Positions 52,022 to 64,000 of a stretch of 64,000 bases of DNA are shown in pieces. The notes beneath the pieces are model-generated. The model was not told the DNA's origin. It saw only the letters and a list, made by a program, of their open reading frames with translations, and made no database searches. The stretch lies in the NCBI RefSeq assembly GCF_003789055.1, contig NZ_ML119086.1, positions 248,001-312,000 on the forward strand, in the 5' to 3' direction. The translations under genes and the position numbers were made by a program. Each line of letters begins with the position of its first letter. The first letter of the stretch is position 1. This DNA is from Histidinibacterium lentulum. Its GTDB lineage: Bacteria; Pseudomonadota; Alphaproteobacteria; Rhodobacterales; Rhodobacteraceae.

Positions 52022-53281
52022 ATGGACGACAGCAGACGACTGACACAACGCTCCATGGCCTTCGTGCTGGCGGGCGGCCGCGGCTCGCGGCTCAAGGAGC
52101 TTACGGACAGGCGGGTGAAACCGGCGGTCTATTTCGGCGGCAAGACGCGGATCATCGACTTCGCCCTGTCGAACGCGATGAACTCGGGCATCCGAAAGAT
52201 GGCGCTGGCCACGCAGTACAAGGCCCACAGCCTGATCCGGCATTGCCAGAGGGGCTGGAACTTCTTCCGCGCCGAGCGCAACGAGTTTCTCGACATCATG
52301 CCGGCGAGCCAGCGGACCGGAGGAGAGGACTGGTACCGCGGCACGGCGGACGCGGTGACGCAGAACATCGACATTCTCGACGATTACGGGATCGACTACA
52401 TCGTGATCCTGGCGGGCGACCACATCTACAAGATGGATTACGAGATCATGCTGCGCCAGCATGTGGAGACCGAGGCCGATGTCACCATCGGCTGTCTCAC
52501 GGTGCCGCGGATGGAAGCCACGGCCTTCGGCGTGATGGGCATCGACAAGACCGGGCGGATCACCGAGTTTCTGGAAAAGCCCGCCGATCCGCCGGGCACG
52601 CCGGACGATCCCGATGTCGCGCTGGCGTCCATGGGCATCTACGTCTTCAACTACAGGTTCCTGCGTGAGCTCCTGCTGAAGGACGGCGAGGACACGAATT
52701 CGAGCCATGATTTCGGCAATGACCTGATCCCGGAGATCGTGAAGAACGGCAAGGCGATGGCCCACCGCTTCGACACGAGCTGCGTCCGGCATCCGGGCGC
52801 GCCGGCCTACTGGAAGGACGTGGGCACCGTCGATGCCTTCTGGCAGGCCAACATCGACCTGACGAACTTCACGCCCGAACTCGACCTCTGGGACCGGGAC
52901 TGGCCGATCTGGACCTATTCCGAAGGCGTGCCGCCGGCGAAGTTCATCCATGACGAGAGGGACCGGCGCGGCATGGCGATTTCCTCGATGGTGTCGGGGG
53001 GCTGCATCGTCTCGGGCACAGAGGTACGCAATTCGCTGCTGTTCACCAACGTGCACACCAACAGCTACGCGGTGCTCGACCATGCCGTCGTGCTGCCACG
53101 GGTGGTGGTGAACCGCCACGCGCGGCTGAGGAAGGTCGTGATCGACAAGGGCGTGGTGATCCCCGAGAAGCTGGTGGTGGGCGAGGACCCGGTGGAAGAC
53201 GCCAAGTTCTTCCGCGTCTCGGATACCGGCGTCACGTTGATCACCCAGCCGATGATCGACGCCTGGACCGCCGCGCAATGA
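52022..53281 (+). CDS. glgC: Glucose-1-phosphate adenylyltransferase GlgC
   Basis: Makes ADP-glucose, the glycogen precursor; the regulated step. 419 residues. N-terminal [21 protein letters not shown] nucleotide-binding motif with the catalytic Lys environment, [32 protein letters not shown] and the left-handed beta-helix C terminus ([18 protein letters not shown]). ATG at 52022 with GGAGGAAAG upstream. The stop overlaps glgA as ATGA. Confidence 0.98.
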   Translation: MDDSRRLTQRSMAFVLAGGRGSRLKELTDRRVKPAVYFGGKTRIIDFALSNAMNSGIRKMALATQYKAHSLIRHCQRGWNFFRAERNEFLDIMPASQRTGGEDWYRGTADAVTQNIDILDDYGIDYIVILAGDHIYKMDYEIMLRQHVETEADVTIGCLTVPRMEATAFGVMGIDKTGRITEFLEKPADPPGTPDDPDVALASMGIYVFNYRFLRELLLKDGEDTNSSHDFGNDLIPEIVKNGKAMAHRFDTSCVRHPGAPAYWKDVGTVDAFWQANIDLTNFTPELDLWDRDWPIWTYSEGVPPAKFIHDERDRRGMAISSMVSGGCIVSGTEVRNSLLFTNVHTNSYAVLDHAVVLPRVVVNRHARLRKVVIDKGVVIPEKLVVGEDPVEDAKFFRVSDTGVTLITQPMIDAWTAAQ

Positions 53282-54678
53282 GGGTGCTGTCGGTCGCGTC
53301 GGAATGCGCGCCCCTGGTGAAGACCGGGGGCCTTGCCGACGTGGCCGGCGCCCTGCCCGCCGCGCTGAAGGCCGAGGGCGTGGAGATGCGCACCATGCTG
53401 CCCGGCTATCCGGCGGTGATGGCGGCGCTCGAGGGCGGGGAGGTCGTGCACGAGGAGCGCGACCTGATGGGCGGCCCGGCGCGGGTGCTCGCGGGGCGCG
53501 CGGGACCGCTCGATCTGATGGTGGTGGAGGCGCCGCATCTCTATGCGCGCGAGGGGTCGATCTACCTCGGCCCGGACGGTCGGGACTGGCCCGACAACCC
53601 GGCCCGCTTCGCCGCGCTGTCCTGGGCGGCGGCGGAGGTGGCAAGGGCCGACTGGCCCGCCGACGTCGTTCATTGCCACGACTGGCAGGCGGGTCTTGCG
53701 CCCTATTACCTCCGCGCCGGAGGCCCGCCCTCGGTGCTGACGATCCACAACATCGCCTTTCACGGCAACGCCGCGCCCGAGGAGATCGGGCCGCTCCGGC
53801 TCGATCCCTCCGATTTCACACCGGAAGGCTACGAGTTCTGGGGGCGGGTGTCGGCGCTGAAGGCGGGGCTCGTCTGGGCGGACCGGCTGACGACCGTCTC
53901 GCCCACCTATGCCGCCGAGCTGATGCGGCCGGAGTTCGGCATGGGCCTCGACGGGGTGATGCGGGCGCGCGCGGGCGATCTCACAGGCATCCTCAACGGG
54001 ATCGACACCGGGGTCTGGAACCCCGCCACCGATCCGCTGATCGAGCGCTACGACAGCCCCGGAGGCAAGGCGCCCAACAAGGTCGCGCTGCGGCGGATCA
54101 TGGGACTGCCCGACGCGGCTGGGCCGCTCTGCGTCGTGGTCAGCCGACTGACGGAGCAGAAGGGGTTCGACCTGCTGCTCGAGGCCCTGCCCGCGCTTCT
54201 GGCCCGCGGCGGGCAGCTGGCGCTCCTCGGATCGGGCGATCCGGCGCTGGAGCGGGCATTTCACGCGGCGGCGGAGGACCGGAACGTCGCGGTACGGATC
54301 GGCTACGACGAGGCGCTGGCGCACCGGCTCATCGCGGGGGGCGACGCGATCCTCGTGCCCTCGCGCTTCGAGCCCTGCGGGCTGACGCAGATGATGGGGC
54401 TGCGTTATGGCACGGTCCCATTGGTGGCGCTGACGGGCGGGCTTGCCGATACGGTGATCGACGCCTCGCCCGCGGCTCTTGCGGCAGGAGCGGCGACCGG
54501 CATACAGGTTCATCCCGTCGCGGCCGGGCCGCTGGCCCACGGGCTGGGGCGGCTCTGCGACCTTTGGGAAACGCCCGCGGTCTGGGCGCAAGTGCAGGGT
54601 AACGCCATGGCGGCGCCAGTGGGATGGGAGAGATCGGCGGGGGCCTATGCGGGCCTCTACGCCGCTCTAAAAACCTGA
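53278..54678 (+). CDS. glgA: Glycogen synthase GlgA
   Basis: GT5 ADP-glucose-dependent glycogen synthase. 466 residues. N-terminal motif [20 protein letters not shown] (8-27) binds ADP-glucose; [35 protein letters not shown] and the C-terminal [20 protein letters not shown] are typical. ATG overlaps the glgC stop; glgX begins five bases after its own stop. Confidence 0.98.
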   Translation: MRVLSVASECAPLVKTGGLADVAGALPAALKAEGVEMRTMLPGYPAVMAALEGGEVVHEERDLMGGPARVLAGRAGPLDLMVVEAPHLYAREGSIYLGPDGRDWPDNPARFAALSWAAAEVARADWPADVVHCHDWQAGLAPYYLRAGGPPSVLTIHNIAFHGNAAPEEIGPLRLDPSDFTPEGYEFWGRVSALKAGLVWADRLTTVSPTYAAELMRPEFGMGLDGVMRARAGDLTGILNGIDTGVWNPATDPLIERYDSPGGKAPNKVALRRIMGLPDAAGPLCVVVSRLTEQKGFDLLLEALPALLARGGQLALLGSGDPALERAFHAAAEDRNVAVRIGYDEALAHRLIAGGDAILVPSRFEPCGLTQMMGLRYGTVPLVALTGGLADTVIDASPAALAAGAATGIQVHPVAAGPLAHGLGRLCDLWETPAVWAQVQGNAMAAPVGWERSAGAYAGLYAALKT

Positions 54679-54683
54679 GAGAC

Positions 54684-58417
<3,734 letters not shown>

Positions 58418-58752
58418 CGGGCGCGGCCCGGGGGGCGCCCTGCGGCGGCCGGGAAGGCGTTTGCCGGGTCGGTGGGGCGGACGGCGGCGGGCAAGAGGCC
58501 CTGGCCTCCGGCTTTGGGTGGACGCGCAGGCGGGTTGAAAACCCGCCCTACGGCTTGGGCGGCGGGGGGCTCGAAACCCTCCCTACGGCCCGGGGTGGCG
58601 GGCGGAGGCGGGCTCGAAACCCGCCCTACGGACACGGGCGGCGAAGGGGACTGCGGCGTCGAAACCACGCTCTTGTGGATGGCTTGTCATACGGGCGCAA
58701 CATCAAGGGTCTAGAAGCAAAGGCCACCAAAGCCCGAGCGAAAGGCCCCGCG
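58418..58752. repeat. 335-bp gene-free region with three GC-variant family A palindromes
   Basis: Copies at 58529-58553 (GGCGGGTTGAAAACCCGCC), 58565-58588 (GGGGGCTCGAAACCCTCCC, imperfect) and 58607-58631 (GGCGGGCTCGAAACCCGCC), each followed by CTACGG in the same orientation. No gene is supported in the gap. The last 80 bp are less GC-rich and should contain the promoter of the next gene. Confidence 0.8.
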
Positions 58753-59913
58753 ATGCCCGGCCCCCTGCCCCCGCTGCGCCTGACCGGCGCCACCGTCCTG
58801 CGGGACGGGGGGCTGCAGGACCGCACCGTGGCCATCGCGGGCGGGCGGATCTCGGCCGGGCCCTACCCCGCCGTGGACCTCAGCGGTTTCTTTATCCTTC
58901 CCGGGATGGTGGACCTGTCGGTCCGGGCGCTCGACCGGGACGGCCCGCCGCCCACCGAGACCTCGGCGCGGGCGGCCCTCGCCGAGGCGGGTCGCGCGGC
59001 GGCCATGGCGGGCGTGACGACGGGCTGGGCCACGCACCTGTGGTCGGCGAGCGGCGCCGGGGCGGCGGAGCGCGCAGAGGCCTGTCTGCGCGCGCTCGAC
59101 CGGCACCGGGCGGAGACGCTTGTCGATCTGCGCATCGCACTGACCTACGACGCGGCCACATTGCCCGCCACGGAGCGCCTGCTGGCCGCGATCCGGCGGC
59201 ACGGGGTCGACCGGCTCGCCTTCGTCGACGCGGTCGTGGCCACGAAGCGGACGCCCGCCTTCGATCCGGCCCGCCTCCGGGCGATGGCAGAGGCGCGGGG
59301 ACTGAGCGCGGAGGCGCTGTCGCAGGAGCTGGCGGGCGCACCGGTCGGACCGCGGGAGCTGCCGCGCATCCTTTGCCGCATCGCCGAGGCGCTGGACATA
59401 CTCGGGGTGAGCTACGGCTCGCAGGGCGATGCGGACGGCGAGACGCGGGAATTCTTCGCGATGCTGGGCGCCCGGATCTGCGAGAGTCCCGCGGCCCTGC
59501 GCGCAGCCTCGCTGGCGCGCGCGGTGGGGGACCCGGTCGTGGCCGCCGTCTCGGGGAGCGAGGCGGCCCAGGTGCCGGCCACGGCCCTCGTCCGGGCGGG
59601 CAAATGCTCGGCGCTGGCTTCGGGGGGGCGTCCGGCCGCGCTGGCAAGGACGGCCTTCGCCCTCGCCGACGACGGGGTTCTCGACCTGCCCCGCGCGTGG
59701 CGTCTGGTGTCGGAAGCGCCCGCCGCCCTGATGCGTCTGCCGGACAGGGGGGTCATTGCGCAGGGAAAGCGCGCGGACCTGGCGATCGTGAACAAGGCCA
59801 CGCGGCAGGTGGAGGCGACCCTAGTGGCCGGACGGCTGGTCTTTGCCGCCGGAGAGGCGGCGATGCGCTTCGTCGATGCGCGGCAGGCGGCGGTTCCGGT
59901 CGCGGCGGAGTGA
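58753..59913 (+). CDS. PhnM-like amidohydrolase homologue lacking the metal ligands
   Basis: 386 residues. It aligns by eye along its length with PhnM (alpha-D-ribose 1-methylphosphonate 5-triphosphate diphosphatase): LRLTGATVLRDGGLQDRTVAI start, LSGFFILPGMVDLS, AAMAGVTTGW, and DRGVIAQGKRADLAIVN near the end. However, the residues that bind metal in PhnM are changed: the HxD/H motif after PGMVDL reads SVRALD, the ASHDDAT segment reads SYGSQGDAD, and the SDYYP segment reads ASGGRP. No phn genes are adjacent. Probably a non-catalytic or repurposed homologue. ATG at 58753 with AAAGG seven bases upstream. Confidence 0.8.
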   Translation: MPGPLPPLRLTGATVLRDGGLQDRTVAIAGGRISAGPYPAVDLSGFFILPGMVDLSVRALDRDGPPPTETSARAALAEAGRAAAMAGVTTGWATHLWSASGAGAAERAEACLRALDRHRAETLVDLRIALTYDAATLPATERLLAAIRRHGVDRLAFVDAVVATKRTPAFDPARLRAMAEARGLSAEALSQELAGAPVGPRELPRILCRIAEALDILGVSYGSQGDADGETREFFAMLGARICESPAALRAASLARAVGDPVVAAVSGSEAAQVPATALVRAGKCSALASGGRPAALARTAFALADDGVLDLPRAWRLVSEAPAALMRLPDRGVIAQGKRADLAIVNKATRQVEATLVAGRLVFAAGEAAMRFVDARQAAVPVAAE

Positions 59914-59999
59914 CCCCGTTCCCGCCACGAGCGGGGAGACGCGCGCCGCCGTTTCCGTTAACATATGCGGGAGGGAATCATCGGCGGGGGGAATCACCG

Positions 60000-60206
60000 A
60001 TGTCCGGGACGCTGTCGGGGGCCCAGGAGGCCGTCGCCATGATCGCCAGACTGCCGGAAGAGGAGGTGGCGCATTTCCTGCGCGACTCCATCGCCGAGCG
60101 TCGGCTTTCCGATCTGATGCGCAGCCTCAACGAGGCGGTCGCGACCGGCGACCCGGGCTTGCGGGCGTCCGCCGAGAAGGCCCTGAAGCACCTCGGGTTT
60201 CTCTGA
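60000..60206 (+). CDS. 68-residue helical protein of unknown function
   Basis: Predicted almost entirely alpha-helical (AQEAVAMIARLPEEEVAHFLRD, with LSDLMRSLNEAVATGDPGLR), cytoplasmic, no recognised family. ATG at 60000 is preceded by a GGGGGGA site. Codon use is host-like. It follows the PhnM-like gene by 86 bp. Its stop lies within a palindrome shared with the convergent iolB stop. Confidence 0.6.
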   Translation: MSGTLSGAQEAVAMIARLPEEEVAHFLRDSIAERRLSDLMRSLNEAVATGDPGLRASAEKALKHLGFL

Positions 60207-60216
60207 CCCCGGTCAG
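60203..60216. terminator. Palindrome spanning the stop codons of two convergent genes
   Basis: CTGACC-CC-GGTCAG contains the TGA of the 68-residue gene and the TGA (minus strand) of iolB. A 6-bp stem with no U tract; weak bidirectional end signal at most. Confidence 0.3.
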
Positions 60217-61019
60217 GCGTCCTTCTGCGCGATCCAGTCGTGGTCGGGGTGATTCCGGAACCGCCACTTGCGGAGCGGACCTGCCATCACGTTGAGATAG
60301 TACATGTCGTAGCCGTAGGGCGCGCCGCAGGGGTGGTGGCCCTTCGGCACCAGCACCACGTCGTGGTCGTGGACGGTCATCGTCTCGTCGAGGCTGCCGT
60401 CCTCGGTGAAGACGCGCTGATGGCCGTAGCCCCGCGCCGGGTTCAGGCGGTGGTAATAGGTTTCCTCTAGGTAGGTCATGTTCGGGAAGTCGTCCTCGTC
60501 ATGGCGGTGCGGCGGATAGGAGGACCAGTTGCCTGCGGGGGTATAGACCTCGGTCACCAGAAGGCTGCCCGCGACGTCGCGCTCCTCCATGGCGATGGGG
60601 TGGATGTAGCGGGTGTTGGCGCCCTTGCCGCGGGTGATGCGCTCGATGCCTTCGGGGCCGATCCGCGCGGCGGGATGGTCGCCCCGGGCGGGGGCCGTGC
60701 AGATGGCGAGGATGCAGTCGGTGGTGGCCTCCGCCGTCCAGTCGCTGCCGCCCGGGACGTAGAGGGCGTGGGGCGGGGTCTGGTCCCAGACGGTCAGGCG
60801 CTGGCCGAGCTCGCCGAAGTCGTGACCGGCGGCGGCGATGCGGGCGCGGCCCTCCACCAGCACGAGGATCGCCTCGCGGTCGCCCGTCGCTTCTGCGGCG
60901 CGCTGCCCGGCGGAGAGGCGATAGAGCCCGAAGCCCACATAGCCCCAGCCGGCACTCTCGGGGGTGATGTCGTGGATCTTGCCCGCCTCCGAGGCGGGGC
61001 GGCGGAGCAGGTCTGTCAT
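60213..61019 (-). CDS. iolB: 5-deoxy-glucuronate isomerase
   Basis: Inositol catabolism enzyme converting 5-deoxy-D-glucuronate to 2-deoxy-5-keto-D-gluconate. 268 residues of bicupin fold. Metal-binding region SYPPHRHDEDDFPNMTYLEE with His/His/Glu ligands, then HDHDVVLVPKGHHPCGAPYGYDMYYLN, both characteristic of IolB. ATG at 61019. It lies 239 bp downstream of the DUF3329 gene on the same strand and may have its own promoter. Confidence 0.96.
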   Translation of the reverse strand: MTDLLRRPASEAGKIHDITPESAGWGYVGFGLYRLSAGQRAAEATGDREAILVLVEGRARIAAAGHDFGELGQRLTVWDQTPPHALYVPGGSDWTAEATTDCILAICTAPARGDHPAARIGPEGIERITRGKGANTRYIHPIAMEERDVAGSLLVTEVYTPAGNWSSYPPHRHDEDDFPNMTYLEETYYHRLNPARGYGHQRVFTEDGSLDETMTVHDHDVVLVPKGHHPCGAPYGYDMYYLNVMAGPLRKWRFRNHPDHDWIAQKDA

Positions 61020-61257
61020 GGGGCAGGTCTCCCTCGATCATCTGACGCGCGTGGCAGGGGATGCCGCGGCCGCAAGCGTTGCACCATCGGTCCGAGCGGA
61101 GATGGCAGGACCGGGCCGCCCTTACGGTCCGGCGAGCTGATGTCGCATGTGCGCCGCTTGCGTGAGCGACGGACCCACCAGCCATGAGGCTCCGCAGAAC
61201 GAGGGTCGGATGGTCCTGTCGCGACCGGCTGCGGACGTCGCGGGGGCGTCAGCCGTC

Positions 61258-61476
61258 TCACGATCCCCCCTTGTCGTCCCGGTCGGCGTAGTTCGCCTCG
61301 TCGTAGACCACGAAGAACTCCCAGGCGCAGAGCCCGCCGAGACCGCCGAAGAGGATCGCCCAGAAGACGTTGCCGCCCATGAGCTCCACCACGGCCCAGA
61401 CCACGCAGACCGCCGTCACGGCGACACGGCGCCAGAGCGGGCGAAAGAACGGGTGGCGCAGGTCGAAGAGCTTCAT
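61258..61476 (-). CDS. DUF3329-like small membrane protein coupled to iolE
   Basis: 72 residues: a basic amphipathic start (KLFDLRHPFFRPLWRR), two hydrophobic segments (VAVTAVCVVWAVVELMGG and VFWAILFGGLGGLCAWEFFV) and an acidic end. It resembles DUF3329 family proteins. Its ATG overlaps the iolE stop as ATGA, so it is translated with the inositol genes, though no link to inositol use is known. Confidence 0.78.
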   Translation of the reverse strand: MKLFDLRHPFFRPLWRRVAVTAVCVVWAVVELMGGNVFWAILFGGLGGLCAWEFFVVYDEANYADRDDKGGS

Positions 61477-62366
61477 GCGGCGAGCCCGGCCTCCGCGGCG
61501 AGGGCCTTGAGCGTGGCGAGGCCGAGGGACTGGTATTCCACCGGGTCGCGCTCTTCGGGGTCCTGTTCGGCCTCTATGACGATCCAGCCGTCGTAGCGGG
61601 CGGCGGCGAGCTGCGCCATGAGCGGTGCGAAGTCGATGGCGCCGTCGGGATCGCCGGGCACGGTGAAGACCCCCTGCCGCACGCCGTCGAGGAAGGTCAG
61701 GTCGCGCGCCTGGATCGCCTCCATGATCGGGCGGCGGACGTTCTTTGCGTGAAAGTGCCGGAGCCTGCCGATGTGTTTCGCGAGGATCTCCGCCGGATCG
61801 CCGCCCCCAAAATAGGCATGACCGCTGTCGAAGAGAAAGCCCGTGGCCGGGCCCGTCGCGGCCATGAAGCGGTCGATCTCGTCCGGCGTCTGCACCACCG
61901 TGCCCATGTGATGATGATAGGCCATCGGCAGGCCGCGCGCGGCGCTCCATTCGGCGATCTGCTCCACCTGCGCCCCGAAGCGCGCCATTGCGTCGGCCTC
62001 GAGCACGGGTTTGCGGCTGAGCGGCACGGCCGAGCCGTGGACCGTGTTGGAGGTCTCGCAGGCGATCATCACCCGGCAGCCCATCTCCAGCAGGCGGTCG
62101 ACCTGGGGCGCGATGCGCTCCTTCTGCGTCTCGACGTCGATCTGCAGGAGGTCGAGCGAGGTCCAGGCGGAGACGAAGGCGAGGCCGCGCGGCTCCAGCA
62201 CGGCTTTCAGCCCGGCGGGGTCCTTCGGAAACTTGTTGCCGTTCTCGGTTCCGTCGAAACCGATCTCGGCGGTCTGGTCGAGACAGGTCTCGAGGCTGAT
62301 ATGCCCGCCGATGGTTGGGTCGTCGTCGTTCGACCAGGCGATGGGGTTCGTGCCGTAGAGGATCAT
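61473..62366 (-). CDS. iolE: Myo-inosose-2 dehydratase
   Basis: TIM-barrel enzyme dehydrating 2-keto-myo-inositol. 297 residues. N-terminal YGTNPIAWSNDDDPTIGG is the IolE signature; GFDGTENGNKFP, MAYHHHMGTVVQ, LFDSGHAYFGGGD and FHAKNVRRP supply the metal-binding His/Asp/Glu residues of this AP-endonuclease-like fold. The start overlaps the iolD stop as ATGA, and its stop overlaps the DUF3329 start. Confidence 0.97.
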   Translation of the reverse strand: MILYGTNPIAWSNDDDPTIGGHISLETCLDQTAEIGFDGTENGNKFPKDPAGLKAVLEPRGLAFVSAWTSLDLLQIDVETQKERIAPQVDRLLEMGCRVMIACETSNTVHGSAVPLSRKPVLEADAMARFGAQVEQIAEWSAARGLPMAYHHHMGTVVQTPDEIDRFMAATGPATGFLFDSGHAYFGGGDPAEILAKHIGRLRHFHAKNVRRPIMEAIQARDLTFLDGVRQGVFTVPGDPDGAIDFAPLMAQLAAARYDGWIVIEAEQDPEERDPVEYQSLGLATLKALAAEAGLAA

Positions 62367-64000
62367 GCCGTCACCTGACGCTTGCGGTTGCTCTCATAGC
62401 CCTTGCGGGCCTCGTTGACTTCGGGCCGCGGGCTGACCTCGGGGACCGCGACCTCCCACCAGTGCCCGCCATGGGGGGTGGAGGGATAGGGGTCGGTGTC
62501 GATCACCACGACGAAGGGGCCGCGCGCGTCCTTCGCCCTCGCGAGCGCCTGCTCCAGCTCGGCGATGGAGCCGGCCTTGACCGCCTCGGCGCCCATGCTG
62601 GCGGCATGGGCTGCGAAGTCGATCCGCGAGGATGCTGCGTGGACGGTGTGGTCCAGCAGATTGTTGAACTCCGCCCCGCCGGTCGCCATCTGCAGGCGGT
62701 TGATGCAGCCGAAGCCGCGATTGTCGGTGATGACCACGGTGAACTTCACGCCCATCATGACGGCGGTCGCCAGCTCGCTGTTCATCATCATGTAGCTGCC
62801 GTCGCCCAGCATGCAGACAACGTCGCGGTCGGGCTCGGCCATCTTGATCGCCATGGCGCCGGCGAGCTCGTAGCCCATGCAGGAAAAGCCGTATTCCATG
62901 TGGTAGCTGCGCGGTCGCCCTGCCTTCCAGAGCTTGTGCAGCTCGCCCGGCATGGTGCCGGCGGCGCACATCACCACGGTGTCGGGGCCCGCGGCGCGCT
63001 GGGCCGCGCCGATCACCTGCATGTCGGTCGGCAGCGCGTTGTCGTCCGGGCCGGGGGCGGCGGTGAGCGGGTCGACCTCGGCGAACCAGGCCTGCTTGCG
63101 AGCGGCGATGTCGGCGGACCAGTTCCGGTCCCCCAGCGCCTGCGAGAGGGCCTCGAGACCGGTGCGGGCGTCGGCCATCAGAGGCAGGGCGCCGTGTTTC
63201 GCGGCGTCGTAGGCGTTGACGTTGAGGCTGACCATGGTCCTCGCGGACCGGAAGAGCGCCCAGCTTCCGGTGGTAAAATCCTGGAACCGGGTGCCCACGC
63301 CAAGTACCAGATCGGCCTCGGCGCAGGTCTCGTTGGCGCTTGTCGCGCCGGTCACGCCTACGGGCCCGGCATTCTGCGGATTGTCCCACGGCAGGGCGGA
63401 TTTGCCGGCCTGGGTCTCCACCACGGGGATGCCGTGCGCTTCGGCGAAGGTCCTGAGTGCGTCGGTGGCGTCGGAGTAATGCACGCCGCCGCCCGCGACG
63501 ATCACCGGGCGTTCGGCCGCCGCGAGCGCCTTGGTGACCGTGTCGAGTTCCACCGGGTCGGGCGGGGTCCGGCGCATGCGCCATGTGCGCTCCTCGAAGA
63601 AGCGGACGGGCCAGTCGAAGGCTTCGGTCTGCACGTCCTGGCAGAAGGAGAGCGTGACCGGGCCGCAATCGGCGGGATCGGTCATGGTCCGCATGGCGCG
63701 CGGCAGGGCGGTCAGAAGCTGCTCGGGGCGCTGGATGCGGTCGAAATAGCGGCTGACGGGCCGGAAGCAGTCGTTGGCGCTGACCGTGCCGTCGGCGAAA
63801 TTCTCCGTCTGCTGCAGCACCGGGTCGGGGCCTCTGTGGGCGAAGACATCGCCGGGCACCAGCAGGACCGGAAGGCGGTTCACATAGGCGAGCGCGGCGG
63901 CGGTGACCATGTTCGTCGCCCCCGGCCCGATGGAGGATGTCACCATCATCGCGTGCCTGCGCTGGAGCTGCTTGGCATAGGCGATGGCGGCATGGGCCAT
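62363..64000 (-). CDS. iolD: 3D-(3,5/4)-trihydroxycyclohexane-1,2-dione hydrolase, 5' end cut by window edge
   Basis: ThDP-dependent ring-opening hydrolase of inositol catabolism. At least 545 residues; the family is about 610-620 long, so roughly the first 70, including the conserved catalytic Glu region, lie beyond position 64000. Seen here: the start of the PYR domain (VTSSIGPGATNMVTAAALAYVN), the central nucleotide-fold domain (PVIVAGGGVHYS), and the ThDP-binding motif GDGSYMMMNSELATAVMMGVK with the DNRGFGC end. The terminal-looking ATG at 63998-64000 is probably internal. Followed by iolE with ATGA overlap. Confidence 0.95.
   Translation of the reverse strand: MAHAAIAYAKQLQRRHAMMVTSSIGPGATNMVTAAALAYVNRLPVLLVPGDVFAHRGPDPVLQQTENFADGTVSANDCFRPVSRYFDRIQRPEQLLTALPRAMRTMTDPADCGPVTLSFCQDVQTEAFDWPVRFFEERTWRMRRTPPDPVELDTVTKALAAAERPVIVAGGGVHYSDATDALRTFAEAHGIPVVETQAGKSALPWDNPQNAGPVGVTGATSANETCAEADLVLGVGTRFQDFTTGSWALFRSARTMVSLNVNAYDAAKHGALPLMADARTGLEALSQALGDRNWSADIAARKQAWFAEVDPLTAAPGPDDNALPTDMQVIGAAQRAAGPDTVVMCAAGTMPGELHKLWKAGRPRSYHMEYGFSCMGYELAGAMAIKMAEPDRDVVCMLGDGSYMMMNSELATAVMMGVKFTVVITDNRGFGCINRLQMATGGAEFNNLLDHTVHAASSRIDFAAHAASMGAEAVKAGSIAELEQALARAKDARGPFVVVIDTDPYPSTPHGGHWWEVAVPEVSPRPEVNEARKGYESNRKRQVTA

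Noticed and set aside
49769-53644. Very long open frame antisense to glgB-glgC, nominally 1291 codons
   Set aside because: His/Arg/Pro-rich product with no domain, lying opposite two certain genes; a by-product of high GC and strong third-position bias.

Overview
The window is GC-rich chromosomal DNA from an alphaproteobacterium, most likely a member of the Rhodobacterales (Rhodobacter/Roseobacter type). The evidence is the alphaproteobacterial ftsQ-ftsA-ftsZ-lpxC order, a PhyR-NepR-EcfG general stress module, DUF2484, DUF2842, DUF6525 and DUF3329 family genes typical of this order, and an FtsZ tail ending [11 protein letters not shown]. No species can be named from sequence alone. No rRNA, tRNA, CRISPR array, transposase or prophage was seen.

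Layout. 1-1521: 3' part of an M24 aminopeptidase and a DUF427 gene. 1578-1788: a short tandem duplication that copies the tail of the ClC channel gene (1751-3427, minus). 3590-4724: an AT-rich two-gene islet unlike its surroundings, with a polytopic membrane protein and a small protein with a faint transglycosylase-like pattern; this is the best candidate for an undescribed system. 4915-8479 (minus): recN, bamD, lpxC. 8656-19816 (minus): the distal half of the division and cell-wall cluster, transcribed ftsW-murG-murC-(four small membrane-protein genes)-murB-ddl-ftsQ-ftsA-ftsZ, mostly translationally coupled and closed by a rho-independent terminator. 20126-29019: a BaiN-type flavoprotein, thiamine diphosphokinase, a very acidic 927-residue protein, DUF2842, purA, secG and pyrG. 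29126-31068: a repeat array, DUF6525, a 39-codon coupled ORF and a CobW/ZigA zinc GTPase behind a Zur-like box.

31187-40613 (minus): an exported protein of unknown function, then a complete type I secretion set (TolC-like, ABC, HlyD-like) downstream of its probable cargo, a BapA-like Ig-repeat adhesin. 40810-44235: a sensor kinase with a degenerate ATPase domain, ecfG and nepR (minus), and divergent phyR (plus) with an EcfG-type promoter. 44298-47744 (minus): YihY/BrkB membrane protein and the trehalose genes otsB-otsA. 48003-49740 (plus): a LacI-family regulator and a P-loop kinase. 49790-58417 (plus): glgB-glgC-glgA-glgX-pgm, a full glycogen synthesis and breakdown operon. 58753-60206: a PhnM-like protein that has lost the amidohydrolase metal ligands, and a 68-residue ORF. 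60213-64000 (minus): inositol catabolism genes iolD (cut by the window end), iolE, a coupled DUF3329 gene, and iolB.

Functionally, 40.8-58.4 kb reads as a stress and storage neighbourhood: general stress sigma control, compatible-solute synthesis and glycogen metabolism. At least two families of dispersed palindromic repeats sit in the intergenic gaps.
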